Shown: positions 22,498 to 34,168 of the stretch, piece after piece | How positions within the stretch are numbered: the first letter of the stretch is position 1 | How the letters are laid out: each line of letters begins with the position of its first letter | Source: Takakia lepidozioides | Taxonomy: Eukaryota > Streptophyta > Takakiopsida > Takakiales > Takakiaceae | Reading direction: 5' to 3' | Length of the DNA: 64,000 nt | NCBI GenBank assembly: GCA_030704615.1 | Contig: CM060734.1 | Coordinates: 21,328,001 to 21,392,000, forward strand | Program-made: the position numbers and the translations under genes | Notes under the pieces: model-generated | Databases searched by the model: none | The model's input: only the letters and a program-made list of their open reading frames with translations | Told to the model about the DNA's origin: nothing

Positions 22498-23700
22498 TTA
22501 AAGAATGACAACTTCGAAGCCTGCTGTAACAAAGATTCTCAAAGATTGCAAAAGCTGCCCAAAGAAAGGCCGAGGGCAGGTCTCAAGTCTCAACCAATTA
22601 TCAAGCACTAATAGATCAAGAAGCCCAGTAAGGTAAACAACATAAACTAGTAGATCCCTCTCTGAATCCAATAAAACCACTGCAGCCTTGGTGCTTGCTA
22701 ATTTAGTCAAAGTTCTCCCCCAAAATTCACTCAACCATGGATTGTCAGAGTGTCAAGCAGGCGGGCATGCCAAAAAGAACACTTAAAGAACACATTTCTC
22801 TTGGAAGTTGTAAAGATTTCCTCCTCCAGATTTAGCATACAGCTGCACATCAACACTCCCACCTTAACCTGAGGTACAAAATAGAACTCAACATCTATCT
22901 CCAAACTAATGTCCTCGAGCATTGGGGATGTATCCAAGAGATTGCTACTGGAAGCATAATCGCGAGCACGAACAATAGCACTCCGTGAAGTTGTAGCAAA
23001 CTCATCTTCCCTTTGAGATTGTGAGAAAGTAAAGAGGGGTTCATAAATAATAGCAAGAGTCATCCTCAACCTAGCTTGACAAACCTGTTTGTAAATTTCG
23101 ATTGTTCTTTCATCTAAGCAATCCATTGGGTTTGGTATATAGAGGACGAGTGGCCACTCTTTCACCTTTGATGGCACATCCATGCATAATCCAAGGGGGC
23201 GGCAGATATAGGGATTCTCCCAATTTGCCCAGCCACGTTTATCTTGTAATCCATATAGTTTCATTAGTACCAAAGTCATAGCATATACAAATCAAAGCAA
23301 CATATGTAGATTGTGTCAATAAACAAAGAATAAAGAATGGATCATTTCTTATCAACATGATATAATATTTGTATGCAAAAAAAACTTACCCGGAGAGCTT
23401 TTGGCACCACGCAATAAAACAACCCCCCAATGTTGGCAAGATCTGTAATATTAAACATGATAGCTATTTGTTCTGCAACTATCATTTGGCAGTTTCTGCT
23501 TCAAAGGGCTGCAATGTGTGTACATCATTCCATCGCATATAGGAATCCACCCTGATAAGCAAGGGTTCACATTTTATTTTTGTCACAATGACCTTTTGTA
23601 CCCCCTCCATTGTCAACGTCCCAAACTGGTGTGGAAGTGTAAATGCTTTTAATTGAGTTGTACTCCGGTACGTACTGGCCAAAGCCACCTTCAGAAGCCA
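22498..23700 (-). pseudogene. Unrecognised multi-exon coding remnant
   Basis: Three minus-strand blocks look like exons. Block one (about 23,700-23,482) reads TMEGVQKVIVTKIKCEPLL and LIRVDSYMRWNDV. Block two (about 23,460-23,392) reads LANIGGLFYCVVPKAL and ends at a GTAAGT donor. Block three (about 23,279-23,080) reads GWANWENPYICRPLGLC and EWPLVLYIPNPMDCLDE and ends at a CAG/GTTTGT donor-like site. Downstream ORFs to 22,498 look non-coding. The composition is protein-like and the three pieces fit end to end, but I do not recognise the family. It is either a real gene cut by the neighbouring mobile DNA or a captured fragment. Confidence 0.4.
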
Positions 23701-23917
23701 TGTTTGAAGATCCCCCCACCCTCCTACTTATGGTATTGGGTGTATTTCTACCCATGTGAGAGCAAAACCGAATCTAACACTTGTTTGGACAACATTGCCA
23801 GTGTTGAAGATGAATGTGGTCTGAGGACGCCAAGGAGTGATGGGTCTTGTTGCACTAGCCGTGCCATTGGACCTCAAGTGCCTAACTTTATGCAAATCCC
23901 TGCGATGACTTCACCGA

Positions 23918-24001
23918 ACCACTCCCTGCTTGCCAGCTCGCATGTATCAATTCCGACATATTCACATTGGGCATGTCTGCGTCCTCCTTCAAACTGAGTC
24001 C
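23918..24001 (-). pseudogene. MULE transposase fragment
   Basis: A short exon-like piece after a TTTCAG acceptor reads EDADMPNVNMSELIHASWQA. It matches the transposase of the large element at 51,420-51,480 (SDTDMPTTNMAESVHSSW), including the glutamate that is the likely third catalytic residue. Only about 28 residues survive. It suggests that copy 1 of the ParB-motif gene was also once part of a MULE. Confidence 0.5.
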
Positions 24002-24189
24002 CTGAAATAGACAAAAGAACTTGTAAAATATTTGGACTACATTGGAAAATATTCTAGGCTGCAAGCTATTTTTCCCGTTGTAAGAGAGAAAGGTGGAACA
24101 TGGGGGGATGACGGGACACATCATAAGTCACCAGAGAAGAATTCGGCACAGACTTCCTAGTGTCGACTCCGCTTGCATACACCCGCAGA

Positions 24190-24660
24190 TGGAAAGTCGG
24201 TATCGAATCTAGAAATGCGGCGCCATTTTTCCAGAGTCGGATACAGGCACTCATGGGACAGCCGTTTTGGGCCCCAACCTGGATATATGGCGCCGAATTT
24301 CCAGTCTGGGGGGCCAAAATGGCTAAGTCCCCGAGTACCTTCCGATGTCATGGGACTTAGCCATTTGGGGCCCCAAGCATCCATATGGCGCTGAATTTCC
24401 AGTGTGCGGCCGGAAATGGCCAAGTCCCAGGGGTGGCCTTGCCCGAATCTGAAATGCGGCGCCATTTTTCCAGAGTCGAATACAGGCACTCATGGGACTT
24501 AGCCGTTTTGGGCCCCAACCTGGATATATGGCGCCGAATTTCCAGTCTGGGGGGCCAAAATGGCTAAGTCCCCGAGTAGTTTCCGATGTCATGGGACGTA
24601 GCCGTTTTGGGCCCCAAGCTGGATATAGGCACTTAGCCACTTATGGGACAACCATTTCCA
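24190..24660. repeat. Palindromic array, family C/D
   Basis: Repeats combine two self-complementary motifs. One is TCTGGAAA or CGGAAAT-like arms around TGGCGCCGAATTTCCAG; the other is GGGACTTAGCC facing GGCTAAGTCCC. Units recur every 60-110 bp. The array lies just 3' of the last preserved exon of copy 1 of the ParB-motif gene, the same relative position as the array at 37,330-38,150 in copy 2, so it was probably inside an intron. Confidence 0.85.
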
Positions 24661-24718
24661 CGCCAAAGAATTGGGCGACATAGAAAATGGGTACGAATGT
24701 AATAAGAGCCCAGGAGGT

Positions 24719-27700
24719 TTACCTGTATAGAAGGCGCATTGCTGCTTTGTCCGCGTTCGGCTGATCGGTGAACTCATGACTCCTCCGGGCATGCGGCATC
24801 TCTCGATAGAATAGGTCGGTTTTGAATAGCAGAAAGTACCTCGTCACATAGTCGGTGAGGCTCTCTGCTCCTGCCGCTATCTTCAGCTTGAACTGGTGGG
24901 CTTGGGTGTCCAGCTGCTCTTGCGCATTTGTGGTGACCTGCGGACAGTCCCCATCAGTCAGCATTCTTCAAGAAATGCCGGAAATCTACATGATACAAGA
25001 GGGGAAGCACCAAAAAACCTCGAAAACAACCTGAAACCACCATGTCATGCGGTTCAGCCAGAGGTCGAATGTGGGGTCGGACAGTTTGTCAGGTTTTGGG
25101 AAGCTCCACATGTCCCGAAAACTCTGAGACCCATTCTAGATTTGGAGCCACCGGGTCCGTCGAACCAACGTGGATAGTAGTAAGCGAAATAAAGTAAGGG
25201 AACACATTGTTGCATGAAGAGTCCAAGTTGGTTTAGAATGATTAACCTTCTCAGTTGCATCCACACACGCTATGGCTAAACGATGTAGTTTCTCGATTGT
25301 CATTGTTGGCTTAAGAGCCCGTGAGTAGTGTTTCCCCACCTCCACAAGAAAGTCGTCACCAAGTGCAGGATCAACAATGACCACGTACTTCACCATCCAA
25401 GACTTGTACTTGAGGCGCGCCTTTGCCTCGGCAGCGCTGACATATGATTCGAGTGCACCCAAGGTCAGTTTCTTCTCCTCTGACTCCATGTAGAACCTCC
25501 TTGCATGTGCCAAATCTTGGTCAATTCTGGTCTGTCAGCAAAGCACATAGCAATTACAAAGCATGGTCTTCTAATTCCACAGCAAAAAATCGAGAAATGA
25601 GGAAATGAAGAGAGCAGAACGCAATACCCGAAAGATATAGTCGACCATGGCGTCCATGCTCAGCCTGTACCATGTTCTGTCAGCCTTTGCATGAGACTTC
25701 GACAAGAGATCGCACTAAGGGAATTGGCAAAGTTAGACACCGGCTGCCTCCCCACATCCTTCACTCGGAAGAGCATGTGGGACAAGTTGGTGGCAATGAA
25801 GGTAGTCTCCGTGACACTGCAATGCCACAGTTGCAATATGTGAGGGGCTTGCCGCCAAAATGACTATGAAATTGCAAGTTCCAGTGCAAGGAGCATTTGA
25901 ACTTACGTGTTTATGTCCGCGATAGCAGCCTTGAGAAGACTGCGATCCGCCGTACCTGCCACCTTCAGCACAACACACTCCAAGGCGTAAGTTCGTCGGG
26001 GTGTACTTGGGCTATGTGCTCCATCCATGCGGCAAGCCGATGGTTCCTGTCCCATACGAAGAACATTTTTCTGGACAAGTGCTGGAAAAGAGGATCGTTA
26101 ACAATCAATTTCTCAAACTCGCCGTTTCGGGTTTGCCAATGGGGGCCCCACTTTGCGAAATCGTCGGAAGTGTATACACGAGAAGTTCCGTGATTGTTCT
26201 CAATGGAGACATAAAACGAGGCAGACCCCATACGATATCCATCCCGAAAAGAGAATTTGAGCTTGTCGATATCACCGAAAAAGGCAGGTCTGACCACCTG
26301 CATCAATACCATGCGGCAAAGCGGAATCCGCAGCTTTGCTCGGTAGACCATGCCTCCCAGTACCTTGCCAATGTTGATGTGGGTTGCCTCCAACAACCTG
26401 GCAGCGGCCAACTTCATATCCGCCTCCGACATGACGTCTGCTGCAGGGGGGTTCTCTGGAAGCCCACCAGAACCACCAAATCCAGCCTATATGCTCCGGC
26501 TTTGGGCCCTGGGGATCTCCGGGAGGATGTCATCTTGGTCAGAAAGGTCCCTCTCCTCCTTATATCCGACATGTACCAACGGAAGCTCAACAGTGCCTTG
26601 CAATGTGGCACTTGCCTCTTCCCCTCCACCTGCCCCATACCCCGGTGTGTGTGGTGTTTTCTCCTCTCCCTCTGCCGGTTTCTTAATGGCTCAGTTTGGT
26701 TCAGGTGTCATGGTACCTCTCTCGCTTGTCAGTGCTTGTGTCATTGCCTCTTCCATGGTCTTTTCAGTGGCCTTCTCTCTTGCCTCATCCTTGGCCTTCT
26801 CTCTGCCCTGTTCTCTTGCCCTGTCTTTTGCCCTCTCTCGGGCCTTTTGTTTCTTAGATGGCGTGGCTGTAGGTGAGGCCTCCAGGTCCACCACCTTTGA
26901 CCCCGGGGAAGTCAAGAGGTGTTTGGTGGGTGTTCTGTTCACTCCCCTTTCAGCAATGTGTGCGTGCTCTTTGGCTGGGGATTGCATGTGCTTCCCCTTT
27001 TTTTTCTTCTTCGTGTGGGCGGGCCCCCCTACCTGTGCATCGACCTCATGGATGGGCGGATCTGCCGCCTGTTTCTGTCGCCCTGCACTTGCCATGCCAA
27101 CTGCTGTAGAGGCAATCTCCCGAATGCCTATTCGGGTGTACTCCCGCTCCAGCGCCTCTCTTCCACCAACAAAAGGAACTAGTTTTGGATTGGCCTCCAA
27201 CGCCCACGTAGGCGACCCGAGAATGTGAATACTAGTGTCCGCAGACTGCTATCGATGACTGTCAGACTGCGGTCGATGGGTTGGAGTCACCGCTCGTCGA
27301 CTTGGAGCAGTCGAGGATACCACCACCGTGTCTCGATCGTCTTCACTCTGTCATCCCCAACACGGGCGGCACTATCCAAATCAAATCAACAGTCGTGACA
27401 GGCAGAGTAGGGATAAGCATGAAAGCAAAAACAACTATGTTCCTACAGATAAGCATGAAAGCAAATACAAGTAATCGCCAACAATCATTTGCAATCGCAC
27501 ATGCAGAAGCACAGAGAAAAGTCCGTGCGCGAAGAAGAGGACGACACATCTACAAAAAGTGGAAGAAACATGCATTCACCTCAGAGTGCTCGGCTTCAGT
27601 TGGCGCGGGCTGCGAGCAAGACAAGGGTATCTCCTGCTGTAGCTTCAGTCTGGCCATGCGAGACGTTGGTCGCGGCCCGTAGTACAAAGGTTTCAGTTTG

Positions 27701-27829
27701 CGCCGCGGCCTCGATGGGGGGTTTCTCTGAGGAGAGCCTCGCCCTTCTCCACGCGGCATAAGTCCGACTAACAGTAAAATCGAACGCATAATGCGTTGAT
27801 GCATTCGGGGAAATGAACTTCATCCACAC
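24719..27829 (-). pseudogene. ParB-motif gene, copy 1 (5' half only, nonsense mutations)
   Basis: A multi-exon gene reads leftward: exon 1 (27,829-27,581), a long exon 2 (about 27,350-25,925), and exons near 25,840-25,630, 25,530-25,250, 25,165-25,045 and 24,950-24,720, most bounded by GT and AG. Exon 2 has a basic KKKKKGKHM stretch and an Arg/Lys/Glu-rich helix, then MSEADMKLAAARLLEATHIN. Further on, KMFFVWDRNHRLAAWMEHI then TPWE resembles the DGNHR signature of ParB-like proteins, with Arg replacing Gly. In-frame stops occur at 27,249 (TAG), 26,691 (TGA) and 26,487 (TAG; copy 2 has CAG). Frame shifts are seen near 25,980 and in later exons. The methyltransferase half found in copy 2 is missing; family C repeats and a MULE scrap follow instead. 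Confidence 0.6.
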
Positions 27830-28019
27830 GTCACATCAGTGGCTCCAGGCGTAGCCGGGAAGCTAGCATGGAATCCGTGCGGACGATCCGGGTTCAAAAA
27901 GGAAGATGGCGGATCATAAATGCGGGCCGCCGGGATTAACTGTGGCAGGTTGCGAGCTCGTCCAGGGCAACACCTGTCCGAGTCATACCTCGACAGGACT
28001 TCATCCGCCTGAAAAAAAG

Positions 28020-28613
28020 CACCATATTTCCATTCGGGGTGATGAACTTTGGAAGGCACGTGGAGCCCACTCCGCCCGAGACGACTTCATCACTGACCCC
28101 TCGGATGGAAATTCAGCGCCATATTTCCATCCGGGGGATGAAGTCTGGCACCATCGAGAGGACCCATCTAGGCCCTCGAGGACTTCTTCCCCGCCCCCTC
28201 GGATGGAAATATGGCACCGAATTTCCATCCGGGGAATGAAATCTTGCAACCACATGCACCCATGTCGCCCCCCCAGGATGGAAATACGGCGCCAAATTTG
28301 CATCGGGGGATGAACTCTGGCAGCCATGTGGACCCATCTCGGCCCACCAGGACTTCATCCTTGGTCCCTAGGATGGAAATACGGCGCCAAATTTCCATCG
28401 GGGGGATGAACTCTGTCAGCCATGTGGACCCATCTCGGCCCACCAGGACTTCATCCTTGGCCCCTAGGATGGAAATACGGCGCCGAATTTCCATTGGGGG
28501 GGATGAACTCTGTCAGCCATGTGGACCCATCTCGGCCCACCAGGACTTCATCCCTGGCCCCTAGGATGGAAATATGGCGCCGAATTTCCATCGGCGGGAT
28601 GAACTCTGGCAGC
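28020..28613. repeat. Palindromic satellite, family B (left part)
   Basis: About six to seven units of ~97 bp. Each has a palindrome of the type GATGGAAATNCGGCGCC facing GAATTTCCATC, then GATGAACTCTGGCAGCC, ATGTGGACCCATCTCGGCCC and ACCAGGACTTCATCC. It is cut at 28,618 by LTR1 and resumes at 53,831. ORFs here are repeat translations. Confidence 0.9.
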
Positions 28614-28618
28614 CAACT
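28614..28618. repeat. Target-site duplication of LTR1, left
   Basis: CAACT directly before the LTR start TGTCGC. The same five bases follow the other LTR end at 53,831-53,835. Five bp is the usual length for Ty3 elements. Confidence 0.85.
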
Positions 28619-29322
28619 TGTCGCGCACCTCACTTCGGTAAGCTCCGCGCGCGCCTGACTCCCAACCTGGCCGCCTGGCCAACTTGGAGCTTTGGCTGTT
28701 CACCTGGGCATAACGGTCCCCCCCCTTTGTTCTCCCAAAGAACCCTCCACCGATTTGGAACCAGCGGGAATTCCCTTTGGTAGTTGGCAGTCCGGAACAG
28801 CTCCCCACTCTTTGGTCGTTTTCCGGCTCGCTCGCTTACTCACTAGTTTTTGGTCACCAATGGGCTTGCACCGTTCTCGGGGTTACTACTCCCTATATAT
28901 ACTTCTGTAGCTGTCCGCGGGGGTTTCACAACCAGCCATGCCATTTTATGGCGAACCACCACGAAAACCCTCGACTCCCGGTGATGAGTCGCGGTGAGTC
29001 TTGGCCCACTCACCACGACCCCTATGGACCGTGATGAGTCCCAAGACTCCCCACGACTCCCACCACGAGGTCTCCGCCCCCATGGTGAGTCCTATGCCAC
29101 CCCCACTAAGTCCCGCTAAGCTACCACCACCCCTTGTGGAGCCACCCCCACCGCAACCCGGTGTGCGGGGCTCCACCTAGTGAGCGCCTCCGCCTCCTTG
29201 AGTGCCTTGGGCATTCAAGGGTGTTTCAGCCCCCCCCCATACCTATCGCTGCCGCTGTTCCCACCACAGGGGTAGCCCCTCATGTGTCCCGACCCCTGCC
29301 ATCAAGGCAAAGGGCCGCGACA
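28619..29322 (-). repeat. 3' LTR of LTR1
   Basis: 704 bp from TGTCGC to GCGACA. Read on the minus strand, a TATATATA box lies near 28,898. It lacks the ~28-bp segment CCCCTCAAGTCATAG... present at the same place in the 5' LTR (34,211-34,240), so the two LTRs differ by at least one indel. Confidence 0.85.
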
Positions 29323-30228
29323 CACACCCCTACCAACAGGGAGTTGATGTCCTCATCGACTTGTCCATTTTGTAGAAACGAACATCCAAGTTGTGGCGTC
29401 CCACATCAAGGAGTTTGTTTCCGTACCATGGCGTCCCATGGCAAAGAACCAAACCCCACACTTGACTCTACTCTCTACTAGCTAGTTCAGCCGACTTCCT
29501 CCAAGTCCCGGCCAAGGGTGGAGCCTCTCCAGCTCCTCCCAGTGCACTCTTCTTGGCCCACTTCAAGGCCAAGGAACGATCCTCCCCGATGATTGAATCG
29601 CCTTACTGCAACAACATTGCTTGCGACCGCTCATGATGCCGCTTTTGGCATCACCTTGAGCAAGGGTTCCCTGAAACCCTCTTTGACTAGGAAGATAAAC
29701 CTTGAACCAACCGTGCGCCCCAATCACTACAATTGGGTCCGCCTTGGAATGCTGGCCTGAGGTACGGGAACACGCCGAAGCCGCACTACGACTTCGTCCC
29801 GAGGCTACACGATTATAGTACGTGAACGGAAGCACGTAGCTTCCACGTTAGCCCGCACTACAAGGCAACCCCCTCGGTAGCGCAGTTATAGTACGCGCAC
29901 GCGCCAGGTGCGCACTAGCACGTGAACTCCTAAAGAAGGCGCAAGTTTTCCTTGCCCCTTGGATGGGGGTCACCCGATTTCGGCACTACGCAAACACACG
30001 ATTAACCCAATTTACCTCTCCCACTTTTATAAGCTAGCATGCATTCTACACACTAGCCAACCATACCATGCATCACCATTCCAAACAAAATAGGACGCAC
30101 AACATTTGGAAGCCATTTCATTTATAGCACGTTTTGTACAATACAAGTTTTTGCAATCGGATTCCTAAGCTAGCTAAGCCGGGCTAAGCATGCATTTCCT
30201 CCCCCACGCTCCAAAGTTGATGTCCCCA
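29323..30228. other. LTR1 internal, non-coding 3' region
   Basis: Sequence between the chromodomain stop and the 3' LTR. It has no conserved ORF but is strongly conserved between the three chromovirus copies (also 40,094-40,941 and 54,114-54,907). It includes GATTATAGTACGTGAACGG and GTACGCGCACGCGCC. Next to the LTR, GGTAGGGGTGTG on the minus strand is a weak polypurine tract. Confidence 0.6.
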
Positions 30229-31656
30229 TCAACGCTTCTTCCGCTTTTGAGGTCGCCCTTCGAAAGCTGCAACTGCCTCGGATGCGTTTCCCATTTCTGA
30301 GGCACGCACCCAAGATGCCTCCACATGATGATAGCCCTTCCATTTGACGAGATACTCCGTTTCTCGGTTCTTGAACCTCCTCGACTTAAGTATTGCCTCC
30401 ACCTCGTACTCAGGTTCATTTTCATGATCCAACAGCATAGGTGGCGGACGCAACACTTGATGCCGATTCGGACGCGCTTCATCTTTGAAGTAAGGCTTCA
30501 AAAAGGAGACATGGAATACTGGGTGCACCTTGCTGTTTGCCGGCAGCTCCAATTCATACACATCCTCATTCATAACCTTCCGAATGCGAAAGGGGCCCGC
30601 ATACGGAGGTACGAACTTCGGACTCACTTCTGGAGGTAGTCGGAAATTCTTGATGTTCAACCAGACCTCCGTGCCTGCCTCAAACTTCACTTCCCTCTGC
30701 TTCCAATTCGCCTGCCTGCCTTTCATACCGTTTCCTAGCTTTGGCAATGTTGTACTTTGCGAGCTTCAACAAACGCTCGCGTTCTTCCAGTACCGCCGCG
30801 CCGGTTCCTCAAAGTCCTGGGCGGCCCAACTTGTCGGCACCAGAGGTGCTTTTCCATAGACCAATACGAAAGGGGAAACTCCCGTTGCGGAGTGTTCTGT
30901 GTTATTATAACAGAACTCTGCCGCGTCTAAGTGTTCCACCCAGTCTGTTTGGTCTGCCGACACGTAATTCCGCAAGATCTGCTTCACTACGGAATTCACT
31001 CTTTTTATTTGGCCGTTGGTCGTAGGTCGGAAGGCGGTGCTCATCTTCAACCTCGTCCCCATCTTCTTCCAAAGTGCCCTCCAAAATTTACTCGTAAACT
31101 TTGGATCGCGGTCTGAGACAATATCCTTTGGGACTCCATGATGCTTTAAGACGTGGGCGAAGTAAAGTCGTCTTGTCTCCTGCGCCGTTGCCGTCTCCTT
31201 GGTGGGGATGAAATGGTCCATTTTACTGAACCTATCCACCACCACCATGATTGCATCGAATCCTTTTGACAGCGGCATAGCAGTCATGAAATCCATCGAG
31301 ACGCTTTCCCAAGTCCCCTCTGGGATCGGCAAGGGTTATAACAGCCCCGCTTGCTTTTTGTACTCGCTCCGGTTTTGTTGGCATGTGGTGCATGTCTTGA
31401 CATACTCCTCTGCCTCCTCCCTCAATTTGGGCCAGAAATACTCTTTCTTCAAGAGTGCCGCAGTGCGCTTGGCTCCGCCGTGGCCCGCAAGCGGGCTATC
31501 ATGGCATTCTCTCAAGAGGCTATCTCTGATCCCTCCCTTCGGCACGTAGAGACGCTTTTGCTTATACCGGAGCAGTCCATTTTGCAAGTGGAACTGCGAT
31601 TTAACCCCCATCCTCAAGTCCTGCATCACGGACTTCGCCAGTTCTCCTTCCGGCAA
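30229..31656 (-). pseudogene. LTR1 integrase and chromodomain
   Basis: The integrase zinc domain (H near 31,545, CTTCQQ near 31,395) is followed by the core (31,332-30,766) with catalytic-type Asp in MDFMTAMP and SDRDPKF. The third acidic residue, in the motif normally read as TERVN, is Lys here (IKRVN, near 31,000), so catalysis is probably lost. The last block (30,747-30,229) ends in a chromodomain: YEVEAILKSRRF, EYLVKWKGY, ASWVRASEM. Frame changes at about 31,335 and 30,760 break the polyprotein. LTR2, by contrast, keeps Glu. Confidence 0.8.
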
Positions 31657-32609
31657 GCCTTCCGGATCTTCCTTTGGAGCGCCGTCTTGCCCTTGTACAC
31701 AACAAGAGCTGCTGCTTTCTACTTAAAGCATCGGCCACCACGTTGTCTCGTCCCGGTTTGTACTGGATATCCACGTCGAACACCGCCAAAGAATCTTGCC
31801 ACCTAAGTTGTTTTGGGGACAACTTGGGCTGCGTGGCAAAATACTTCACCGTGACATTGTCCGTAAACACCTTCACTGGGTTGAACCAACATAGTGGCGC
31901 CAAAGCTCAAGACAGTGCACCACCGCCTTCATCTCTTTCTCGTGCGTCGGCCACCGTCGCTCCACTTCATTCAGTTTCTTACTTTCGTAAGCCACTGGAC
32001 GTCCATCTTGCATCAGTACACCCCCAATCGCGAAGTCCGAGGCATCTGTATGTATCTCGAACGGACGATCGAACTCTGGGATTTTCAAGACTGGAGCTTC
32101 CGCCAACCGCTGCTTCAATTCAGCAAAAGCTTGGCCACAAAAGTTGTTCCATGCCCAGACTTTAGATTTACACAGAAGTCTGACAGCGGCCCCCCGCAAT
32201 CTTGGCGAAATTTTCTCACATACTTCCGGTAATAGGAGGCGAGTCCTAGGAAGGATCCCGGACGAAGTCGGAGGCTCCCAGTCCAAGATCGCCCTCACCT
32301 TTCTGTCATCCATTTTGATCCCATCCTGTGTAATCACATGCCCCAGGAACTCCACTTTCGTGACCCCAAATTCGCACTTTGAAACTTTGGCGTACAGCTC
32401 TCTTCGCAACTTTTGGAACACCCTTTGAGGTGCTCCAGGTGCTCCTCCTTTGATTTTGAGTACACCAAGATGTCGTCGATGTACACGATCACAAAGTCAT
32501 CCAACCACTCCTGAAAAAGACTGTTCATCAGCGTGCTAAAGGTCGCAGGTTCATTGGTGAGCCCAAAAGGCATCACCAAGAACTCATATGAACCATACCT
32601 TGTGGCCAT
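31601..32609 (-). pseudogene. LTR1 partial reverse transcriptase and RNase H
   Basis: Starts at [15 protein letters not shown] and keeps the catalytic YIDD (near 32,482), the thumb block [11 protein letters not shown] and the RNase H block (IHTDASDFAIGGVLMQDG, THEKEMKAVVHCL, then YKPGRDNVVADALSRK). The front of the domain with [12 protein letters not shown] and [11 protein letters not shown], seen in LTR2, is absent because of a deletion at about 32,610. Several frame changes add to the damage. Confidence 0.8.
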
Positions 32610-32639
32610 CTATGACCGCTCCGGATTTGCTCAAAAAGT

Positions 32640-32909
32640 TCATCCCCAAAATGAGATCCACTCCATCGATCTCACAGATGGTGAAGTTCTCACGTCCCTC
32701 CCAACTCCCCAGTTGAAGAGGAACATCAAACGCCAACCTTGTCGCCAACGTGTTTCTTCCTTGGCAGAACGCACCTCAATAGAGGCCCCCACGTCACTTG
32801 TCGGGAGTCCCAACTTTCGCGCCGCCACCGGCGTCATGAAGGAGTGCGACGCTCCTGTGTCCACCAACAACGACACGTTAGTTCCGGATATTATCCCATC
32901 CACGAACAA
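32640..32909 (-). pseudogene. LTR1 retropepsin (protease), truncated
   Basis: LLVDTGASHSFM is the active-site motif of a retroviral-type aspartic protease. LTR2 continues to DLILGMTFL and beyond; here a frame change after RSAKEE and the deletion at about 32,610 end it early. Confidence 0.8.
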
Positions 32910-32942
32910 TAACTGACTCCCTTTACGCAGGGCGCCAGTTTC

Positions 32943-34135
32943 CTAATACAACTCACAAGAATAGTTGCCTACCTTGCAAGTCCTGGCGACCACCGCTTCC
33001 ACCAAGCGACTGATGGTATCTTCCGACAGCTCCGTGGTTGCCCGAGTCATGTTCAATTGTCGAGGTTTCGTGCACTTCTTGGCCATGTGCCCGGGCTCTC
33101 CGCAATTGAAACACACTCCATCAAAGGTCGCCTTCTGTCCGCCATAAGCCGCTCCACCCGCTTTTCTTTTCGAAGCACCGGGTGCCGCCTTGACGTGTGA
33201 AGGCCATCCCTTTGATTTCCACATGCCATTGTCGCCGCGTGGCCTATCCCACTTCTTTTCCGGTCGGAAGGAGTCACCTTCCCGCCGGGTCTTCTTATGG
33301 TTCAGCTCCGTACGGCCTTGTCTCTCACCCCTAGGGACATCCGAGAAACATTCAGCCCTCTCAATTGCCTCGTTCAAAGTCTTGGGTGGCTTCTCCTCCA
33401 ACTTCCGCCTGGCCCATGGGGCCAATCCCGCCACAAAGTTGAAGACCATTTCTGGTTCTGCCATGTCCGCGACTTCGAGCAACAGCACATTGAAAGCCTG
33501 GACATACCCCCGAATGTCATCTGTTTGCTCAAATTCCTCATCTTGTCCCGGGCAAGCCAGGACGCGTTGAGGGGCACAAACTGTCTCTTCATCAATTCCT
33601 TAAACCCACTCCAGTTCAAGGTTTCCGGGCTTGGACCTCGGTCGTGAAGGCGTTTCTGCCACCATTGTTGAGCATAGCCCCTCAAATAGGTGGGAGCTAC
33701 TTCCACCCGATCCTCGTCACTCAACTTGGCCGCCCGGAAGTACTGCTCTAGCACCAGGAGCCAGGTGTTGAGTGCCTTCCGATTTCGGACGCCCTCGAAG
33801 GTGTCGGGTTCCTTAGGCTTCACCTTAAACTTTGCCTACCGGCAAGTGGCATTAGCCGCCTTCAACACGTCTTTCAACGTCCCGCCAAACTGCGCCAACA
33901 ACCCTTCCCAAAAGGCTGCCGGCATGGGAGGCATCTCTTGGTTTGTCGGAGCTCTCAAGGATTCCTCGGGCTCGGATTCCTCCCGCTCTTGAGCGGCCTC
34001 ATTTTCGGAAACATGCATCGCTTCCTCAAACGGCCGTCTCCGTGACACATCGCCCCCATCGGGCTCACCAGGATCATCATCTTTTGGGCCGTTCCGCTTT
34101 CGCTTCGCTTCGGCTTGCCCGACCCCATGATGAGG
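32943..34135 (-). pseudogene. LTR1 gag
   Basis: Begins near ATG 34,131 (MGSGKPKR), then an acidic stretch (AAQEREESEPEESL). Capsid blocks follow (TFEGVRNRKALNTWLLVLEQ, GYAQQWWQKRL, FKELMKRQFVP) and a CCHC zinc knuckle CFNCGEPGHMAKKC near 33,110-33,070. Frame changes lie at about 34,080, 33,830 and 33,530. Gag forms the particle that packages element RNA. Confidence 0.8.
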
Positions 34136-34168
34136 CCAATCCCAAGGACGATCGCGTACTGAACTCTA

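Noticed and set aside
23567-23755. Alternative frame (MASEGGFGQYVPEYNSIKS) at the unknown gene
   Set aside because: The competing frame continues into exon-like blocks with splice sites. This one ends in stops.
26350-27228. 292-residue plus-strand ORF
   Set aside because: It lies opposite exon 2 of the ParB-motif gene, whose frame matches copy 2 at the protein level. The plus frame shows only low-complexity sequence.
28001-28658. ORFs rich in MEIRRRIS or DGNSAPYFHP on both strands
   Set aside because: They are translations of the family B palindrome. They also appear at 47,562-48,975 and 53,734-54,127.
31674-32165. Plus-strand ORFs opposite the chromovirus genes
   Set aside because: They are antisense to conserved RNase H and reverse-transcriptase frames. 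The same holds for 41,295-42,563 and 36,154-37,351.
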